DNA from: Pelagovum sp. HNIBRBA483
Lineage (GTDB): Bacteria > Pseudomonadota > Alphaproteobacteria > Rhodobacterales > Rhodobacteraceae
Assembly (NCBI RefSeq): GCF_040931995.1
Contig: NZ_CP162412.1
Span: 496,001 to 560,000 of the forward strand
Length of the DNA: 64,000 nucleotides
Direction of reading: 5' to 3'
Translations under genes and position numbers: made by a program
Part shown: positions 1 to 8,169 of the stretch, in pieces
Layout of the letters: each line of letters opens with the position of its first letter
How positions within the stretch are numbered: the stretch's first letter is position 1
The notes under the pieces: generated by a model
Database searches by the model: none
What the model saw: only the letters and a program-made list of their open reading frames with translations
What the model was told of the DNA's origin: nothing

Positions 1-699
1 TGAGAAATCCCCGAGATTATTGACCTGAATGAAGGGTGTCGGCTCTGCAAGGGCGCGGGGGTCTTCAAGCACGACGCGCCGGATGATCGCCTCGGCTTTC
101 TTGAGATCAGCGCCGTAGCCCACGCCAAACAGCCATTCGGCGCGGCGGGTACTGTAGACGGAATAGTTGGTGATCGTGTTGCCCCAAACCTGCGCATTGG
201 GCACGATGACCTGTACATTGGCGGCGGTCGCCAGTTCAATGAAGTTCAGCGAGATGTCCTTCACGGTGCCCATTTGCCCACCGACCTCTACGAAATCGCC
301 AAGCTTGAAGGGGCGGAACAGGATGATCATCACGCCAGCGGCGACGTTAGAAAGGGTGCCCTGTAGCGCGAGGCCAACCGCAAGACCGGCGGCACCGATC
401 ACCGCGACGAAGCTGGTGGTTTGAATGCCGAATGTGTTCAGAACGAACAGGAAGGCAAAGCCAAGGATCACATAGCGCGTTATATTGGCGAGGAAGTTGA
501 ACAGCGTATTGTCGAGCTGTTCAAAGCGGCTCCCCACCGCCATGATCCGTTTGCGTGCCCAGCCAGCGACGAACATGCCTGCAAGCAGGATGAGGAGCGC
601 TGCGAGAATATTGCCCATCACGCCCGCGAAGAAATCCACCGTCAGAACATTGGCGAGGGTTTGCCCTGCCCAGATCTCGGTCGAAAGTAGTTTTTCCAT
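1..699 (-). CDS. Mechanosensitive ion channel (MscS family), 3' part cut off by window edge
   Basis: The visible 233 codons start at an ATG whose complement lies at 697-699 and run off the left edge without a stop. The protein opens with a short N-terminus, then hydrophobic segments at about residues 23-45 and 70-90. These are followed by an Ala/Gly-rich pore-helix stretch (FVAVIGAAGLAVGLALQG, about residues 99-116) and the beta domain (FKLGDFVEVGGQMGTVKDI), which are hallmarks of the small-conductance mechanosensitive channel family. Such inner-membrane channels open under hypo-osmotic stress. It is the last visible gene of a minus-strand operon, two bases after the pterin dehydratase stop. 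The small-MscS type is likely from the short N-terminus, but total length cannot be judged. Confidence 0.9.
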   Translation of the reverse strand, partial: MEKLLSTEIWAGQTLANVLTVDFFAGVMGNILAALLILLAGMFVAGWARKRIMAVGSRFEQLDNTLFNFLANITRYVILGFAFLFVLNTFGIQTTSFVAVIGAAGLAVGLALQGTLSNVAAGVMIILFRPFKLGDFVEVGGQMGTVKDISLNFIELATAANVQVIVPNAQVWGNTITNYSVYSTRRAEWLFGVGYGADLKKAEAIIRRVVLEDPRALAEPTPFIQVNNLGDFS

Positions 700-701
700 A
701 A

Positions 702-998
702 TTACCCAGCCAAACTATCCATTTTCTTGGCGAGTTTTATGTCCAGATCACTGAGGCCGTCAACATCATGGGTTGTAAGGGTGACAGTGACTGTCTTGTA
801 TACGTTGAACCATTCGGGGTGATGGTTGAGTTTTTCGGCCCAGATCGCGGCGCGGGTCAAGAAGCCGAAAGCCTCCACGAAATTGCGGAAAGTGAAGGTT
901 TTCGTGATGGCGTCGCGGTCGTCACAGAGGCTCCAGCCTGCGTCGTAAAGCGGTGCGAGGGTGGCTTCGCGGTCGATGTCGTTCAATTTCTGGGTCAT
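702..998 (-). CDS. phhB: 4a-hydroxytetrahydrobiopterin dehydratase (PCD/DCoH family)
   Basis: A 98-residue protein with the pterin-4a-carbinolamine dehydratase core: the KLNHHPEW motif followed by [12 protein letters not shown], which supplies the conserved histidines and the downstream Asp. The family dehydrates 4a-hydroxytetrahydropterin to regenerate the pterin cofactor of aromatic amino acid hydroxylases; some members have no hydroxylase partner and act in other pterin pathways. Length matches the family (about 95-115). Its ATG overlaps the stop of the upstream GNAT gene by four bases, indicating translational coupling. No phenylalanine hydroxylase gene is in the window, so the physiological partner is unknown. 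Confidence 0.92.
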   Translation of the reverse strand: MTQKLNDIDREATLAPLYDAGWSLCDDRDAITKTFTFRNFVEAFGFLTRAAIWAEKLNHHPEWFNVYKTVTVTLTTHDVDGLSDLDIKLAKKMDSLAG

Positions 999-2176
999 TC
1001 CTGCTCCTCCATTTCGGTGCGGCGGAAAGGGCCGTAGCTGGTGAGAACTTCGATTTCGTGATCAACGGCCTCTCGTTCAGCATCGAGATAGCGCGCGACG
1101 GCGTCGCGGAAGCCGGGATCAGCGATCCAGTGCAGGGAATGCACCGGAGCGGGAAGGTAGCCGCGGGCGAGTTTATGCTCGCCCTGTGCGCCCGCTTCGA
1201 CGCGGAGGCCGTGGGCGATCGCGTAGTCGATGGCCTGATAATAGCACAGTTCGAAATGCAGGCAGGGGTGAAATTCGGTGCAGCCCCAGTAGCGGCCAAA
1301 GAGTGTCTCCCGCCCGATGAAATTCAATGCACCAGCGACAGGTATGCCATCGCGGGAGGCGAGGGCGAGGACCACATCATCGCGCATGGTTTCGTGCAGG
1401 ATGTCGAAGAAGGCGCGGGTCAGGTAGGGAGAGCCCCATTTGCGGCTGCCGGTATCCTGATAGAACACCCAGAAGGCATCCCAGTGCTCTGGTTGGATCT
1501 GGTCGCCGGTGAGCGTGATGATTTCGCCGCCGAAGGCCTGCGCGGTTGCGCGTTCCTTGCGGATTGTTTTGCGCTTGCGGCTGGAGAGCGCGGCGAGGAA
1601 ATCATCGAAGCTTTTATAACCTTCGTTTTCCCAATGGAATTGCTGGCCCGTTCGGCGCAGAAGGCCGATCTCTTCTCCGATCTGGGCCTCTGCCTCGGTG
1701 CAGAAGGTGACGTGGAAGGACGATAGCCGGTTTTCCTCGGACACATGTTGGGCGGCTTGTAGGAGCGCGCTGATGCCGGTAGCTTCGTGGCCGGGGCGGG
1801 TGAGGAAGCGGCGGCCAGTTGCAGGGGTGAACGGAACGGCGATTTGCAGTTTTGGATAATACCGCCCACCTGCCTGCTCGTAAGCATGTGCCCAGTTGTG
1901 ATCGAAGACATATTCGCCCTGGCTGTGGCTTTTGGCGAAGGTTGGGGCGACAGCGATTAGTTCTCCGTCCAACCGCGCGGCGAGGTAGTGCGGTTGCCAG
2001 CCTGTACCGCGCCCGACTGAGCCGCTTTGCTCCAGTGCCAACAGAAAGCGATGGGTTGAGAACGGATCGGACGGACGGCCATCATTTGTTGCTTCGGGGC
2101 AGGCGCAAGCGTCCCACTCGGTGGCGGGGATATCCGCGATGCTGCTGTGGGTCAGGATTTCGACGGCGGTTTCCAT
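995..2176 (-). CDS. GNAT-superfamily protein of the COG3146 (DUF482) type
   Basis: Encodes 393 residues from the ATG at 2176 ([12 protein letters not shown]); the frame stays open upstream, but that part would overlap the neighbouring phosphodiesterase. The sequence ([20 protein letters not shown], followed by a GNAT-like fold with [19 protein letters not shown] and [14 protein letters not shown]) fits the large uncharacterised family once named peptidoglycan biosynthesis/recognition protein, related to FemAB-like acyltransferases. Substrate and reaction are not established. It sits between the glycerophosphodiesterase (31 bp upstream) and the pterin dehydratase (4 bp overlap) in one operon. 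The family call is fairly secure; the function is not. Confidence 0.82.
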   Translation of the reverse strand: METAVEILTHSSIADIPATEWDACACPEATNDGRPSDPFSTHRFLLALEQSGSVGRGTGWQPHYLAARLDGELIAVAPTFAKSHSQGEYVFDHNWAHAYEQAGGRYYPKLQIAVPFTPATGRRFLTRPGHEATGISALLQAAQHVSEENRLSSFHVTFCTEAEAQIGEEIGLLRRTGQQFHWENEGYKSFDDFLAALSSRKRKTIRKERATAQAFGGEIITLTGDQIQPEHWDAFWVFYQDTGSRKWGSPYLTRAFFDILHETMRDDVVLALASRDGIPVAGALNFIGRETLFGRYWGCTEFHPCLHFELCYYQAIDYAIAHGLRVEAGAQGEHKLARGYLPAPVHSLHWIADPGFRDAVARYLDAEREAVDHEIEVLTSYGPFRRTEMEEQE

Positions 2177-2207
2177 AGGGCTGAAAGTGGGGGATTTCGG
2201 CCCTAGG

Positions 2208-2960
2208 TCAAGCGGCATAGCCCTCGAAAGTGATATTGTCGGCAACGCGGCGGGCTTGAGCCTCTTGTTCAGGGGAGGTGACTGTCCAGCAAAGGATGGG
2301 CAGACCCTTTTTCTTGAGTGCCAGAACAGCCGGATTGGTGAGATCGGCAACATCGTGACTGATGAACGCCGCACTGACATCGAACACGTCAGACAGCGTT
2401 GCCAATTCAGCGCAGCGGCGCGCGGGGATGGTGGGCCAGTCCTCCGGTTTCCAGTCGCTGGTGGTGAGGCCGATCGGGAGTGTGGGGGCGGCTTTAGCGA
2501 ATGCTCGCATACTGAACGGGTTGAAAGACATCACCGCAACGGGGCCGGAATAACTTGCGAGCACCTGCGCTGTTGCTTGTTCCAGCGGGCCAGTGTTTGG
2601 CCCCATTGCGCCGTCTTGGTCCTTGATCTCGATCAGGAGCGGGGTACGCCCGTCGACGAGATTTAGCGCATCGGCAAGTGTGGGGATGTCGTGTTTCCCG
2701 CCGAGCAGCGGAATGGCTCCCAATTCCTTGGCGGAATGTCGGGCCACAGCGCCTTGACGCCCTGTGAGCCTGCCGAGGTCGTAATCGTGAAAGACCATCG
2801 GAACGCCGTCTGACGACAGTTGCAGATCAATTTCGATGCCGTAGCCGCTTTCGATCGCGGCGGTGATGGCCTCGATCGAGTTTTCAGGGCGGCCCTGCGC
2901 GCGGTCGTGCAAGCCACGATGCGCGATGGGGCTTTCCAAGAAGGTATTGGGCAGGATCAT
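2208..2960 (-). CDS. Glycerophosphodiester phosphodiesterase (UgpQ-like)
   Basis: A 250-residue GDPD-family TIM-barrel enzyme. Visible signatures are the N-terminal HRG (residues 14-16) with PENS, then EIDLQLSSDGVPMVFHD, which carry the metal-binding Glu/Asp and second catalytic His, and a C-terminal strand CWTVTSPEQ. The family hydrolyses glycerophosphodiesters to glycerol-3-phosphate and an alcohol. No signal peptide is seen, so it is probably cytoplasmic, like UgpQ. The ATG overlaps the ridA stop in an ATGA arrangement. No ugp transporter is next to it here. Confidence 0.93.
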   Translation of the reverse strand: MILPNTFLESPIAHRGLHDRAQGRPENSIEAITAAIESGYGIEIDLQLSSDGVPMVFHDYDLGRLTGRQGAVARHSAKELGAIPLLGGKHDIPTLADALNLVDGRTPLLIEIKDQDGAMGPNTGPLEQATAQVLASYSGPVAVMSFNPFSMRAFAKAAPTLPIGLTTSDWKPEDWPTIPARRCAELATLSDVFDVSAAFISHDVADLTNPAVLALKKKGLPILCWTVTSPEQEAQARRVADNITFEGYAA

Positions 2961-3421
2961 ATGATTTCAAAAATGCCTTCGATTTCGACTGCGACGCCGA
3001 AGGGAAGGGACGCGGCGCTGACCGCGGAGCGCGTGTGGCGACCGGCATCGCCGAGCGCTTCGACGAGGAAATCGGACGCGCCGTTGATGACTTTTGGCTG
3101 GTCGTTGAAATCGGCCGTCGAGTTAACGAAGCCGGTCAGCTTGACGACGCGGCGCAGCCTGTCGAGGTCGCCTTCGCAAGCTGCCTTCAGCTGCGCAAGA
3201 AGGCTGATCGCGCAGGCGCGGGCGGCTTGGGCGCCGTCTTCGACGCTCATGTCCGCACCCAGTTTGCCGGTGATGAACCCGTCTTCGTTGCTCGAGATCT
3301 GACCGGAGACAAACACCAGATTACCCGATTGAATAAACGGCACATAGTTTGCTGCGGGGGCCGGTGCGGATGGCAAAGTGATGCCAAGTTCGGCGAGGCG
3401 GGCTTCGAAATTTGAGGACAT
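2957..3421 (-). CDS. RidA/YjgF family protein (enamine/imine deaminase-like)
   Basis: Encodes 154 residues from the ATG at 3421 (MSSNFEARLAELGI); the extra upstream in-frame codons look non-family. Conserved blocks are NLVFVSGQ, the RVVKLTGFVN region and HTRSAVSAASLPFGVAVEIE, where the Arg in TRSAV corresponds to the substrate-carboxylate-binding arginine of RidA. Family members release ammonia from reactive 2-aminoacrylate and related enamines, though this roughly 150-residue subgroup is less characterised than the 130-residue archetype. It is the first gene of the minus-strand operon and is divergent from mlaA. Confidence 0.9.
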   Translation of the reverse strand: MSSNFEARLAELGITLPSAPAPAANYVPFIQSGNLVFVSGQISSNEDGFITGKLGADMSVEDGAQAARACAISLLAQLKAACEGDLDRLRRVVKLTGFVNSTADFNDQPKVINGASDFLVEALGDAGRHTRSAVSAASLPFGVAVEIEGIFEII

Positions 3422-3585
3422 TGGGCTCTCCAAGACAATTTGGCGCGAAGCTATCCTCGCTGCGCGGTCAAGGCAATCCAAGAGGATGCATTGAGGTTCT
3501 CTGTTCGGGAGTGCAGAATTGAAAACGAATGAAAAACCGCGCGGGCGATTCCTTGCTTGCTACGGGAGAAGTTGTTGAGGGTTTG

Positions 3586-4407
3586 ATGCAGAGCCGAGTG
3601 TCCACAAGAACTGCTGTGTTGATTGGGTTTTTGCTCGCCGTCGCGGGGTGTAGCGCCCCGCAGCATGGTGGCTTTGTTCATGACCCTTTCGAGGAAAGCA
3701 ACCGGCAGACGCACGCATTCAACAAAGCGTTGGACGAGGCTGTGTTCCGGCCTTTGTCGCGTGGTGGGAACGCTGTTCCGAAAGAGGTAACAGGCGCGGT
3801 CGTCGATTTTGCCGAAAATACCGCCCTGCCCGGTATGGTCGTGAATGGTGTTTTGCAGGGTGATCTGGAAAGCGCGGGCATCAATACGGTCCGGTTCCTT
3901 ATCAACACGACCGTAGGGATTGGCGGGTTGATCGACGTTGCGGATCGCATGAAGATCTACGAGCGTGAAACTGATTTCGGCGCGACGATGGCGCGGTGGG
4001 GCATTCCGGAAGGGGCCTATGTGGAGTTGCCTGTTTACGGGCCTTCGACCCAGCGGGATACGTTCGGGCTGGTAGTGGACGTTGTGTTCGATCCGCTGCA
4101 ACTCTTTGTGCCGGATGTCATTGAGCCTTATATCGCGCCGAGCCGGATTGCTGGCGAGGTGATCACGCGCGGGCGGTTCTCGACCTCGGTGGATACCGTT
4201 CTATATGAGAGTGCAGACAGCTATGCGATCACGCGGCAGATGTACTTGCAGAACAGACGCTTCGAATTGGGACGGAACGCCCCTGCTGTGCCGAGCACAC
4301 AGGTGGACACGGCAGACCCATACGCCGACCCTTACGCCGACCCATATGCCGATCCGTATGCGGACCCATATGCTGACCCTTATGCCGATTTGACGGGAGA
4401 ACAATAA
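3586..4407 (+). CDS. mlaA: MlaA (VacJ) family outer-membrane lipoprotein with a C-terminal DPYA repeat
   Basis: Encodes 273 residues. The ATG at 3586 gives a clean lipoprotein signal (AVLIGFLLAVAGCSAP); an earlier in-frame ATG at 3529 would add 19 residues before it. Family signatures are DPFEESNR, the FLINTTVGIGGLIDVA helix, DFGATMARWGIPEGAYVELPVYGPS and DTFGLVVD. MlaA removes mislocalised phospholipids from the outer leaflet of the outer membrane and passes them to MlaC. The last 30 residues are six copies of DPYA, a hydrophilic acidic tail absent from the classical protein. The stop overlaps the mlaC start (TAATG). The mlaFED transporter genes are not in this window. Confidence 0.93.
   Translation: MQSRVSTRTAVLIGFLLAVAGCSAPQHGGFVHDPFEESNRQTHAFNKALDEAVFRPLSRGGNAVPKEVTGAVVDFAENTALPGMVVNGVLQGDLESAGINTVRFLINTTVGIGGLIDVADRMKIYERETDFGATMARWGIPEGAYVELPVYGPSTQRDTFGLVVDVVFDPLQLFVPDVIEPYIAPSRIAGEVITRGRFSTSVDTVLYESADSYAITRQMYLQNRRFELGRNAPAVPSTQVDTADPYADPYADPYADPYADPYADPYADLTGEQ
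4315..4386 (+). repeat. Six tandem 12-bp repeats encoding DPYA in mlaA
   Basis: Six in-frame 12-base units each encode Asp-Pro-Tyr-Ala. The third positions differ between units (GAC/GAT, CCA/CCT/CCG, TAC/TAT, GCC/GCG/GCT). The peptide is therefore identical while the DNA has drifted, which suggests the protein repeat is kept by selection and is not a very recent slippage product. Confidence 0.95.
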
Positions 4408-5006
4408 TGTCGTTCGACTACCGCCGCCGCGAAATTCTGGCTTTGGCAATGGGCGCCTTGGCGACTGGTGCGCCTGTTGGGGCTGCTGCGCAGAGTGCGG
4501 CGCAGGCGCGCGCGCTGGTGGATCGCATCGTTGCCGACATCAACGCAGTGATCGCTTCTGGTAAATCAGAGGCGGCGATGATCCGTGATTTTGAAGGGAT
4601 CTTTGACCGATACGCGGACGTGCCGATCATTGCACGTTATGCGCTTGGCGTTGAGGCGCGGCGTGCCAGTGCGGACCAATTGCGCCGGTTCACGGAAGCG
4701 TTCCGCGGCTATATTGCCCGCCGTTATGGCCGCCGGTTTCGCGAATTTATCGGCGGGCGTGTTGAGGTACAGGGCGAGCGAGAGATTCCGCGCGGCATTC
4801 AGGTGGAGACGCTGGCAATATTGCAGGGGCAATCGCCTTTCCGCGTTGATTTCCATGTTTCTGATGCATCGGGGAAAGTCCTATTTTTCAACGTGATCAT
4901 TGAAGGCATCGACATGCTGCTGTCTGAACGCACGGAGATGGGTGCCATGCTGGATGCGCGGCGCGGTGATCTGGATGCATTGATCGACGCCGTCAAGGAA
5001 ATCTGA
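4407..5006 (+). CDS. mlaC: MlaC/Ttg2D family phospholipid-binding periplasmic protein
   Basis: Encodes 199 residues. The N-terminus has consecutive arginines before a hydrophobic stretch (YRRREILALAMGALATG, then AAAQS), resembling a Tat or Sec signal peptide. The mature part matches the Ttg2D/MlaC family: VDRIVADINAVI, ARYALG, FTEAFRGYIARRYGRRFREF, and a final ARRGDLDALIDAV helix. MlaC shuttles phospholipids across the periplasm between MlaA and the inner-membrane MlaFEDB complex. The start codon overlaps the mlaA stop and the stop overlaps the next start, so three genes are translationally coupled. Pairing mlaA directly with mlaC, away from mlaFED, fits the assigned role. Confidence 0.9.
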   Translation: MSFDYRRREILALAMGALATGAPVGAAAQSAAQARALVDRIVADINAVIASGKSEAAMIRDFEGIFDRYADVPIIARYALGVEARRASADQLRRFTEAFRGYIARRYGRRFREFIGGRVEVQGEREIPRGIQVETLAILQGQSPFRVDFHVSDASGKVLFFNVIIEGIDMLLSERTEMGAMLDARRGDLDALIDAVKEI

Positions 5007-5365
5007 TGCGCGGGATTGCGGCATCATCGCTCTGGCTATGGGCATTGCCTGTCGCTTTGAGTGCTGGCCCTTTTGATGGGATCTACCGGCAGGCGGCGAA
5101 TGCCGAATGTGGGCTTGTCGGGGTTGACGGCGGGGCGTTGGAAATTCGTGACAATGTTTTCTACGGGGTAGAAAGCCGGTGTGAGATGACGCGGCCGGTG
5201 AATGTGGATCGGATGGATGCGGTTCTCTATACGCTGGAATGCACCGGCGATGGTGGTGCGTGGTCGGAGCGGGTGATGATGATGAACGCCGCTGATAGCG
5301 ACGATTTGTTCATGATCTGGGACGGCTACGCATTCCGTTATGCGCGCTGCCCCGAGGCGCAATAG
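5006..5365 (+). CDS. Small secreted protein of unknown function, four cysteines
   Basis: I do not recognise a named family. The 119-residue product begins with a typical Sec signal (LWLWALPVALSA followed by GPF), leaving about 100 residues. Four cysteines (in AEC, SRC, LEC and YARC contexts) could form two disulfides in the periplasm. The mature sequence is beta-rich in appearance (ALEIRDNVFYGVESRCEM, AVLYTLECTGDGG, LFMIWDGYAFRYARC). Its ATG overlaps the mlaC stop (TGATG), so it is co-translated with the lipid-transport pair. It ends one base before the convergent PBP gene. A lipocalin-like accessory role is possible but purely speculative. Confidence 0.8.
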   Translation: MRGIAASSLWLWALPVALSAGPFDGIYRQAANAECGLVGVDGGALEIRDNVFYGVESRCEMTRPVNVDRMDAVLYTLECTGDGGAWSERVMMMNAADSDDLFMIWDGYAFRYARCPEAQ

Positions 5366-5366
5366 C

Positions 5367-7544
5367 CTATCTGCCGCTGAGCAGCGAATTAAGTAGATTG
5401 ATCAAAATGTTGGTGTCCTCATCCTGACCGCTGGGGCGGGAGGCTTCTGGGCCTTGCAGGCCGCGCAGAGTCTCGTTGATGGCGTTTGGTTCCTCCATTG
5501 GCAGCGGGATCGGATCGCTTTCGCCCAGTACATTGACCATCGTTTCGCGCCAGATCTCTGCGGGGAGGCCGGAGCCTGTGACACCCGTGAGCGGGGTGTT
5601 ATCGTCATATCCCATCCAGACACCTGTGACGTAGTTGGCGGTGAAGCCGATAAACCAAGCATCACGCGCGCCCTGTGTTGTGCCTGTTTTGGCAGCAATA
5701 TCCCAGCCGGGTATCTTGGCGCGTTGGGCGGTGCCAATTTCTGATACTTGGTTCATCATCCAGACAAGCTGGCGCGCGGTGCGTTCCTGAATGACGCGCT
5801 CGCCGATGCCGCCTCGGGCGTCCATCATCGGGGTTGCGTCGCCTTGAAGGCGCAGATCGACAAGCCCATAGGGCGTGACCGAGGAACCGCCGTTGAGAAT
5901 GCCCGCATAAGCACCTGTCATTTCGATCAGCGTGCTTTCGGACGCCCCCAGTGCAAGTGCGGGGCCATCCGCCAGATCGGAGGTGATGCCAAAGCCTTCG
6001 GCAATGATGCGGACATTATCGCGACCAAGTTCCTCGGTAAGGCGCACAGCGGGGATGTTCCGGCTTTCGGCCATCGCTTGGGTCAGGGTGATCGGGCCTT
6101 TGAACGCGTTGTCATAGTTGCGTGGCGTGTAGGGGCCGGAGCCGGGGATCTGGATTGTCAGTTCAGAGTCATCCACCAGATCAAGCGGAGAGTAGCCCAA
6201 TTCGAGCGCAGCCCCATAGACAAACGGCTTGAACGACGAGCCTGTTTGCCGGCTGGCTTGGGTCGCGCGGTTGAACAGGCCAGATGCCGCCAGATTACGG
6301 CCGCCGACCATTGCGCGCACCGCACCATCGGCCGACATGACGACGATCGCTGCCTCGGCGCCCGATCCTTCGCTGACGCGGTTTTCGAAGACCCATGTAA
6401 GGGCCTCCTCTGCTGCGGTTTGAATCTCCGCATCTAGCGTGGTGCGGATGATGACATCTTCCGTGGTATTGCGGGTGAAGAATTCCGGCCCTTCGCTCAT
6501 CACCCAATCCGCGAAATAACCGCCTGAGCTTTCTTCGGCGGCTTCGGACAGTGGGGCGGGATTGGCGCGGGCGAAGGCGGCCTCTTCTTCGGTGAGGTAG
6601 CCTTCGCGCTCCATCAGACCGAGCACGACATTCGCGCGGTCCCATGAACGCTGGAGGTTGTTGGTTGGCGCGTAGGTCGTTGGTGCCTTGAGGAGGCCCG
6701 CAAGAATGGCGGCCTGACTTGGAGTGACTTGCGCGGCGGAGATGCCGAAATAGCGCTGCGCCGCGGCCTCGAAGCCACGGGTGCCTGCGCCGAGATAGGC
6801 GCGGTTGAGGTAGATGGTCAGGATATCTTCCTTGGAGTATTTCAACTCCATCGCCATGGAATAAAGCGCTTCCTTACCTTTGCGCATCAATGTGGAGCGG
6901 CGGCAGTCGGCCTCGTAGGCTGATTCGCTCTCCCATTCTGACGGGTCGTAGGGCACGCCAAGGCAAAGGAGCTTTGCCGCTTGTTGCGTGATCGTCGAGC
7001 CACCGTGGCCGGACAGCGGGCCACGGCCTTCGCTGAGGTTGATGCGGATGGCGCTGGCGATACCGCGCGGGGAGAGGCCGAAATGGCGGTAAAAGCGCCG
7101 GTCTTCGGTTGCAATGACCGCGTTGTGCAGATGTGGCGAGACGGTAGCGGCAGTGATCATCCCGCCGAACTGCTCCCCGCGCCAAGCGAAAGGTGATCCG
7201 TAGCGATCTAGCAAGGTGACCGAGCCGCGAGCGCGGCCGTCAACGAGGTCGGTAATCGGCGGCAGGGTTGCAGCAAAAAACAGGACAGCAGCCGCAATGC
7301 CCAAACCGCAGACCGCGCCAATGCGCCAGCCAATACCCCAGAGAAGCCTGACCACCAAACGGACAAGCCAGCCAAAAAGCGCCCAGACAAGGCCCAGCGG
7401 CCCGCGTCTGCGCGTGGGTTTTGCGGGCTTGCGCTTTTGCGCATTGGCCTTCTTCGCCTTGGGTTTGCGCTCGGGTTCCCGCTTGGTTTCGGGGTAGCGC
7501 CTATCCGCAACGAGAGGCGGTCTTTTTCCGCCGTCAGCTGTCAT
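5367..7544 (-). CDS. Class A penicillin-binding protein (PBP1A-type, bifunctional)
   Basis: Encodes about 725 residues if started at the ATG at 7544 (MTADGGKRPP); in-frame ATGs at 7580 and 7622 are possible but lack a convincing ribosome site. A Lys/Arg-rich cytoplasmic tail is followed by one TM segment (about residues 70-95). The GT51 transglycosylase domain has ATEDRRFYRHFG with catalytic Glu at about 147, and GHGGSTITQQ. The transpeptidase has SxxK at Ser436/Lys439 (TGSSFKP), SRN (AESRNIPAV) and KTGT at Lys619. It polymerises and cross-links peptidoglycan in the periplasm. It is monocistronic and convergent with the small secreted protein gene. Confidence 0.93.
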   Translation of the reverse strand: MTADGGKRPPLVADRRYPETKREPERKPKAKKANAQKRKPAKPTRRRGPLGLVWALFGWLVRLVVRLLWGIGWRIGAVCGLGIAAAVLFFAATLPPITDLVDGRARGSVTLLDRYGSPFAWRGEQFGGMITAATVSPHLHNAVIATEDRRFYRHFGLSPRGIASAIRINLSEGRGPLSGHGGSTITQQAAKLLCLGVPYDPSEWESESAYEADCRRSTLMRKGKEALYSMAMELKYSKEDILTIYLNRAYLGAGTRGFEAAAQRYFGISAAQVTPSQAAILAGLLKAPTTYAPTNNLQRSWDRANVVLGLMEREGYLTEEEAAFARANPAPLSEAAEESSGGYFADWVMSEGPEFFTRNTTEDVIIRTTLDAEIQTAAEEALTWVFENRVSEGSGAEAAIVVMSADGAVRAMVGGRNLAASGLFNRATQASRQTGSSFKPFVYGAALELGYSPLDLVDDSELTIQIPGSGPYTPRNYDNAFKGPITLTQAMAESRNIPAVRLTEELGRDNVRIIAEGFGITSDLADGPALALGASESTLIEMTGAYAGILNGGSSVTPYGLVDLRLQGDATPMMDARGGIGERVIQERTARQLVWMMNQVSEIGTAQRAKIPGWDIAAKTGTTQGARDAWFIGFTANYVTGVWMGYDDNTPLTGVTGSGLPAEIWRETMVNVLGESDPIPLPMEEPNAINETLRGLQGPEASRPSGQDEDTNILINLLNSLLSGR

Positions 7545-7665
7545 TTTCTGCGTACTGCCTGCCTTGTTTGCTCGCAGCATAACGCTTCGGATTCGAAAAG
7601 TTGAGGCGGGAAACAGCAGCATTTCGGCTTTTTCATTTGTCTAAATTTTAATCAAACCAGACAAT

Positions 7666-7684
7666 TTGTGCAAAAATTGTGCAA
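7666..7684 (+). promoter_or_regulatory. Tandem TTGTGCAA direct repeat upstream of glnK
   Basis: Two copies of TTGTGCAA lie at 7666-7673 and 7677-7684, 11 bp apart, about one helical turn, in the 261-bp spacer between the divergent PBP and glnK genes. A further TGCA-containing element (TTTTGCATGTGCA) follows at about 7704-7716. TGCA half-sites and A/T-rich spacers are typical of NtrC operators, and glnK-amtB operons are classical NtrC targets, so a nitrogen-regulator site is plausible. I see no convincing sigma-54 -24/-12 element. Confidence 0.4.
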
Positions 7685-7805
7685 CTAAGGGCAATTTTTC
7701 GATTTTGCATGTGCAGCATTCTCTTGAGGCTCGGACGGTTACGGCTCCTTCTTGCTCGCAGGCGGCCGCTGAGGGCCGACGGCAACAATGCGCAAGGGGA
7801 ATAAA

Positions 7806-8144
7806 GTGAAACTCATTATCGCTACAATCAAACCGTTCAAGCTGGAGGAGGTGCGCGAGGCCGTCACCGCCGCTGGCGTGCGGGGTATGATGGTGACTGA
7901 GATCAAGGGATTTGGTTCCCAATCCGGCCACACTGAAATCTATCGCGGTGCCGAATACGCTGTGAACTTCGTTCCGAAGGTCCGGCTGGAAATCGTCGTG
8001 CCCGACAGCATGGCGGAAGAGATCGTTTCTACGATCGCAAGCACTGCCAAAACTGAAAAGATCGGCGACGGCAAGATTTTTGTTCTGGATGTCGAAAGCG
8101 CCATGCGTGTGCGCACCGGCGAAACCGGCGACGACGCGCTCTGA
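7806..8144 (+). CDS. glnK: P-II nitrogen regulatory protein GlnK
   Basis: A P-II protein of 112 residues, the standard family length, starting at GTG 7806 behind an AAGGGGA ribosome site at about 7794; the in-frame ATG at 7788 would give a six-residue non-family extension. It carries the T-loop with Tyr51 (GHTEIYRGAEYAV), the uridylylation site, plus GDGKIFVLDVESAMRVRTGE for nucleotide and 2-oxoglutarate binding. GlnK senses nitrogen and energy status and blocks AmtB when nitrogen is plentiful. It lies 25 bp upstream of amtB, the usual GlnK context, which favours GlnK over GlnB. Confidence 0.95.
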   Translation: MKLIIATIKPFKLEEVREAVTAAGVRGMMVTEIKGFGSQSGHTEIYRGAEYAVNFVPKVRLEIVVPDSMAEEIVSTIASTAKTEKIGDGKIFVLDVESAMRVRTGETGDDAL

Positions 8145-8169
8145 GATCATTCCCAAGGGGACCAATATC

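Noticed and set aside
953-1726. A 257-codon plus-strand frame opposite the GNAT-like gene
   Set aside because: It is a shadow of the minus-strand gene, which has the conserved family sequence and overlapping start/stop junctions with its neighbours.
4315-4386. Short tandem repeats considered as a CRISPR or VNTR array
   Set aside because: They are in-frame 12-bp units without spacers in the mlaA coding sequence, so they are a protein repeat.
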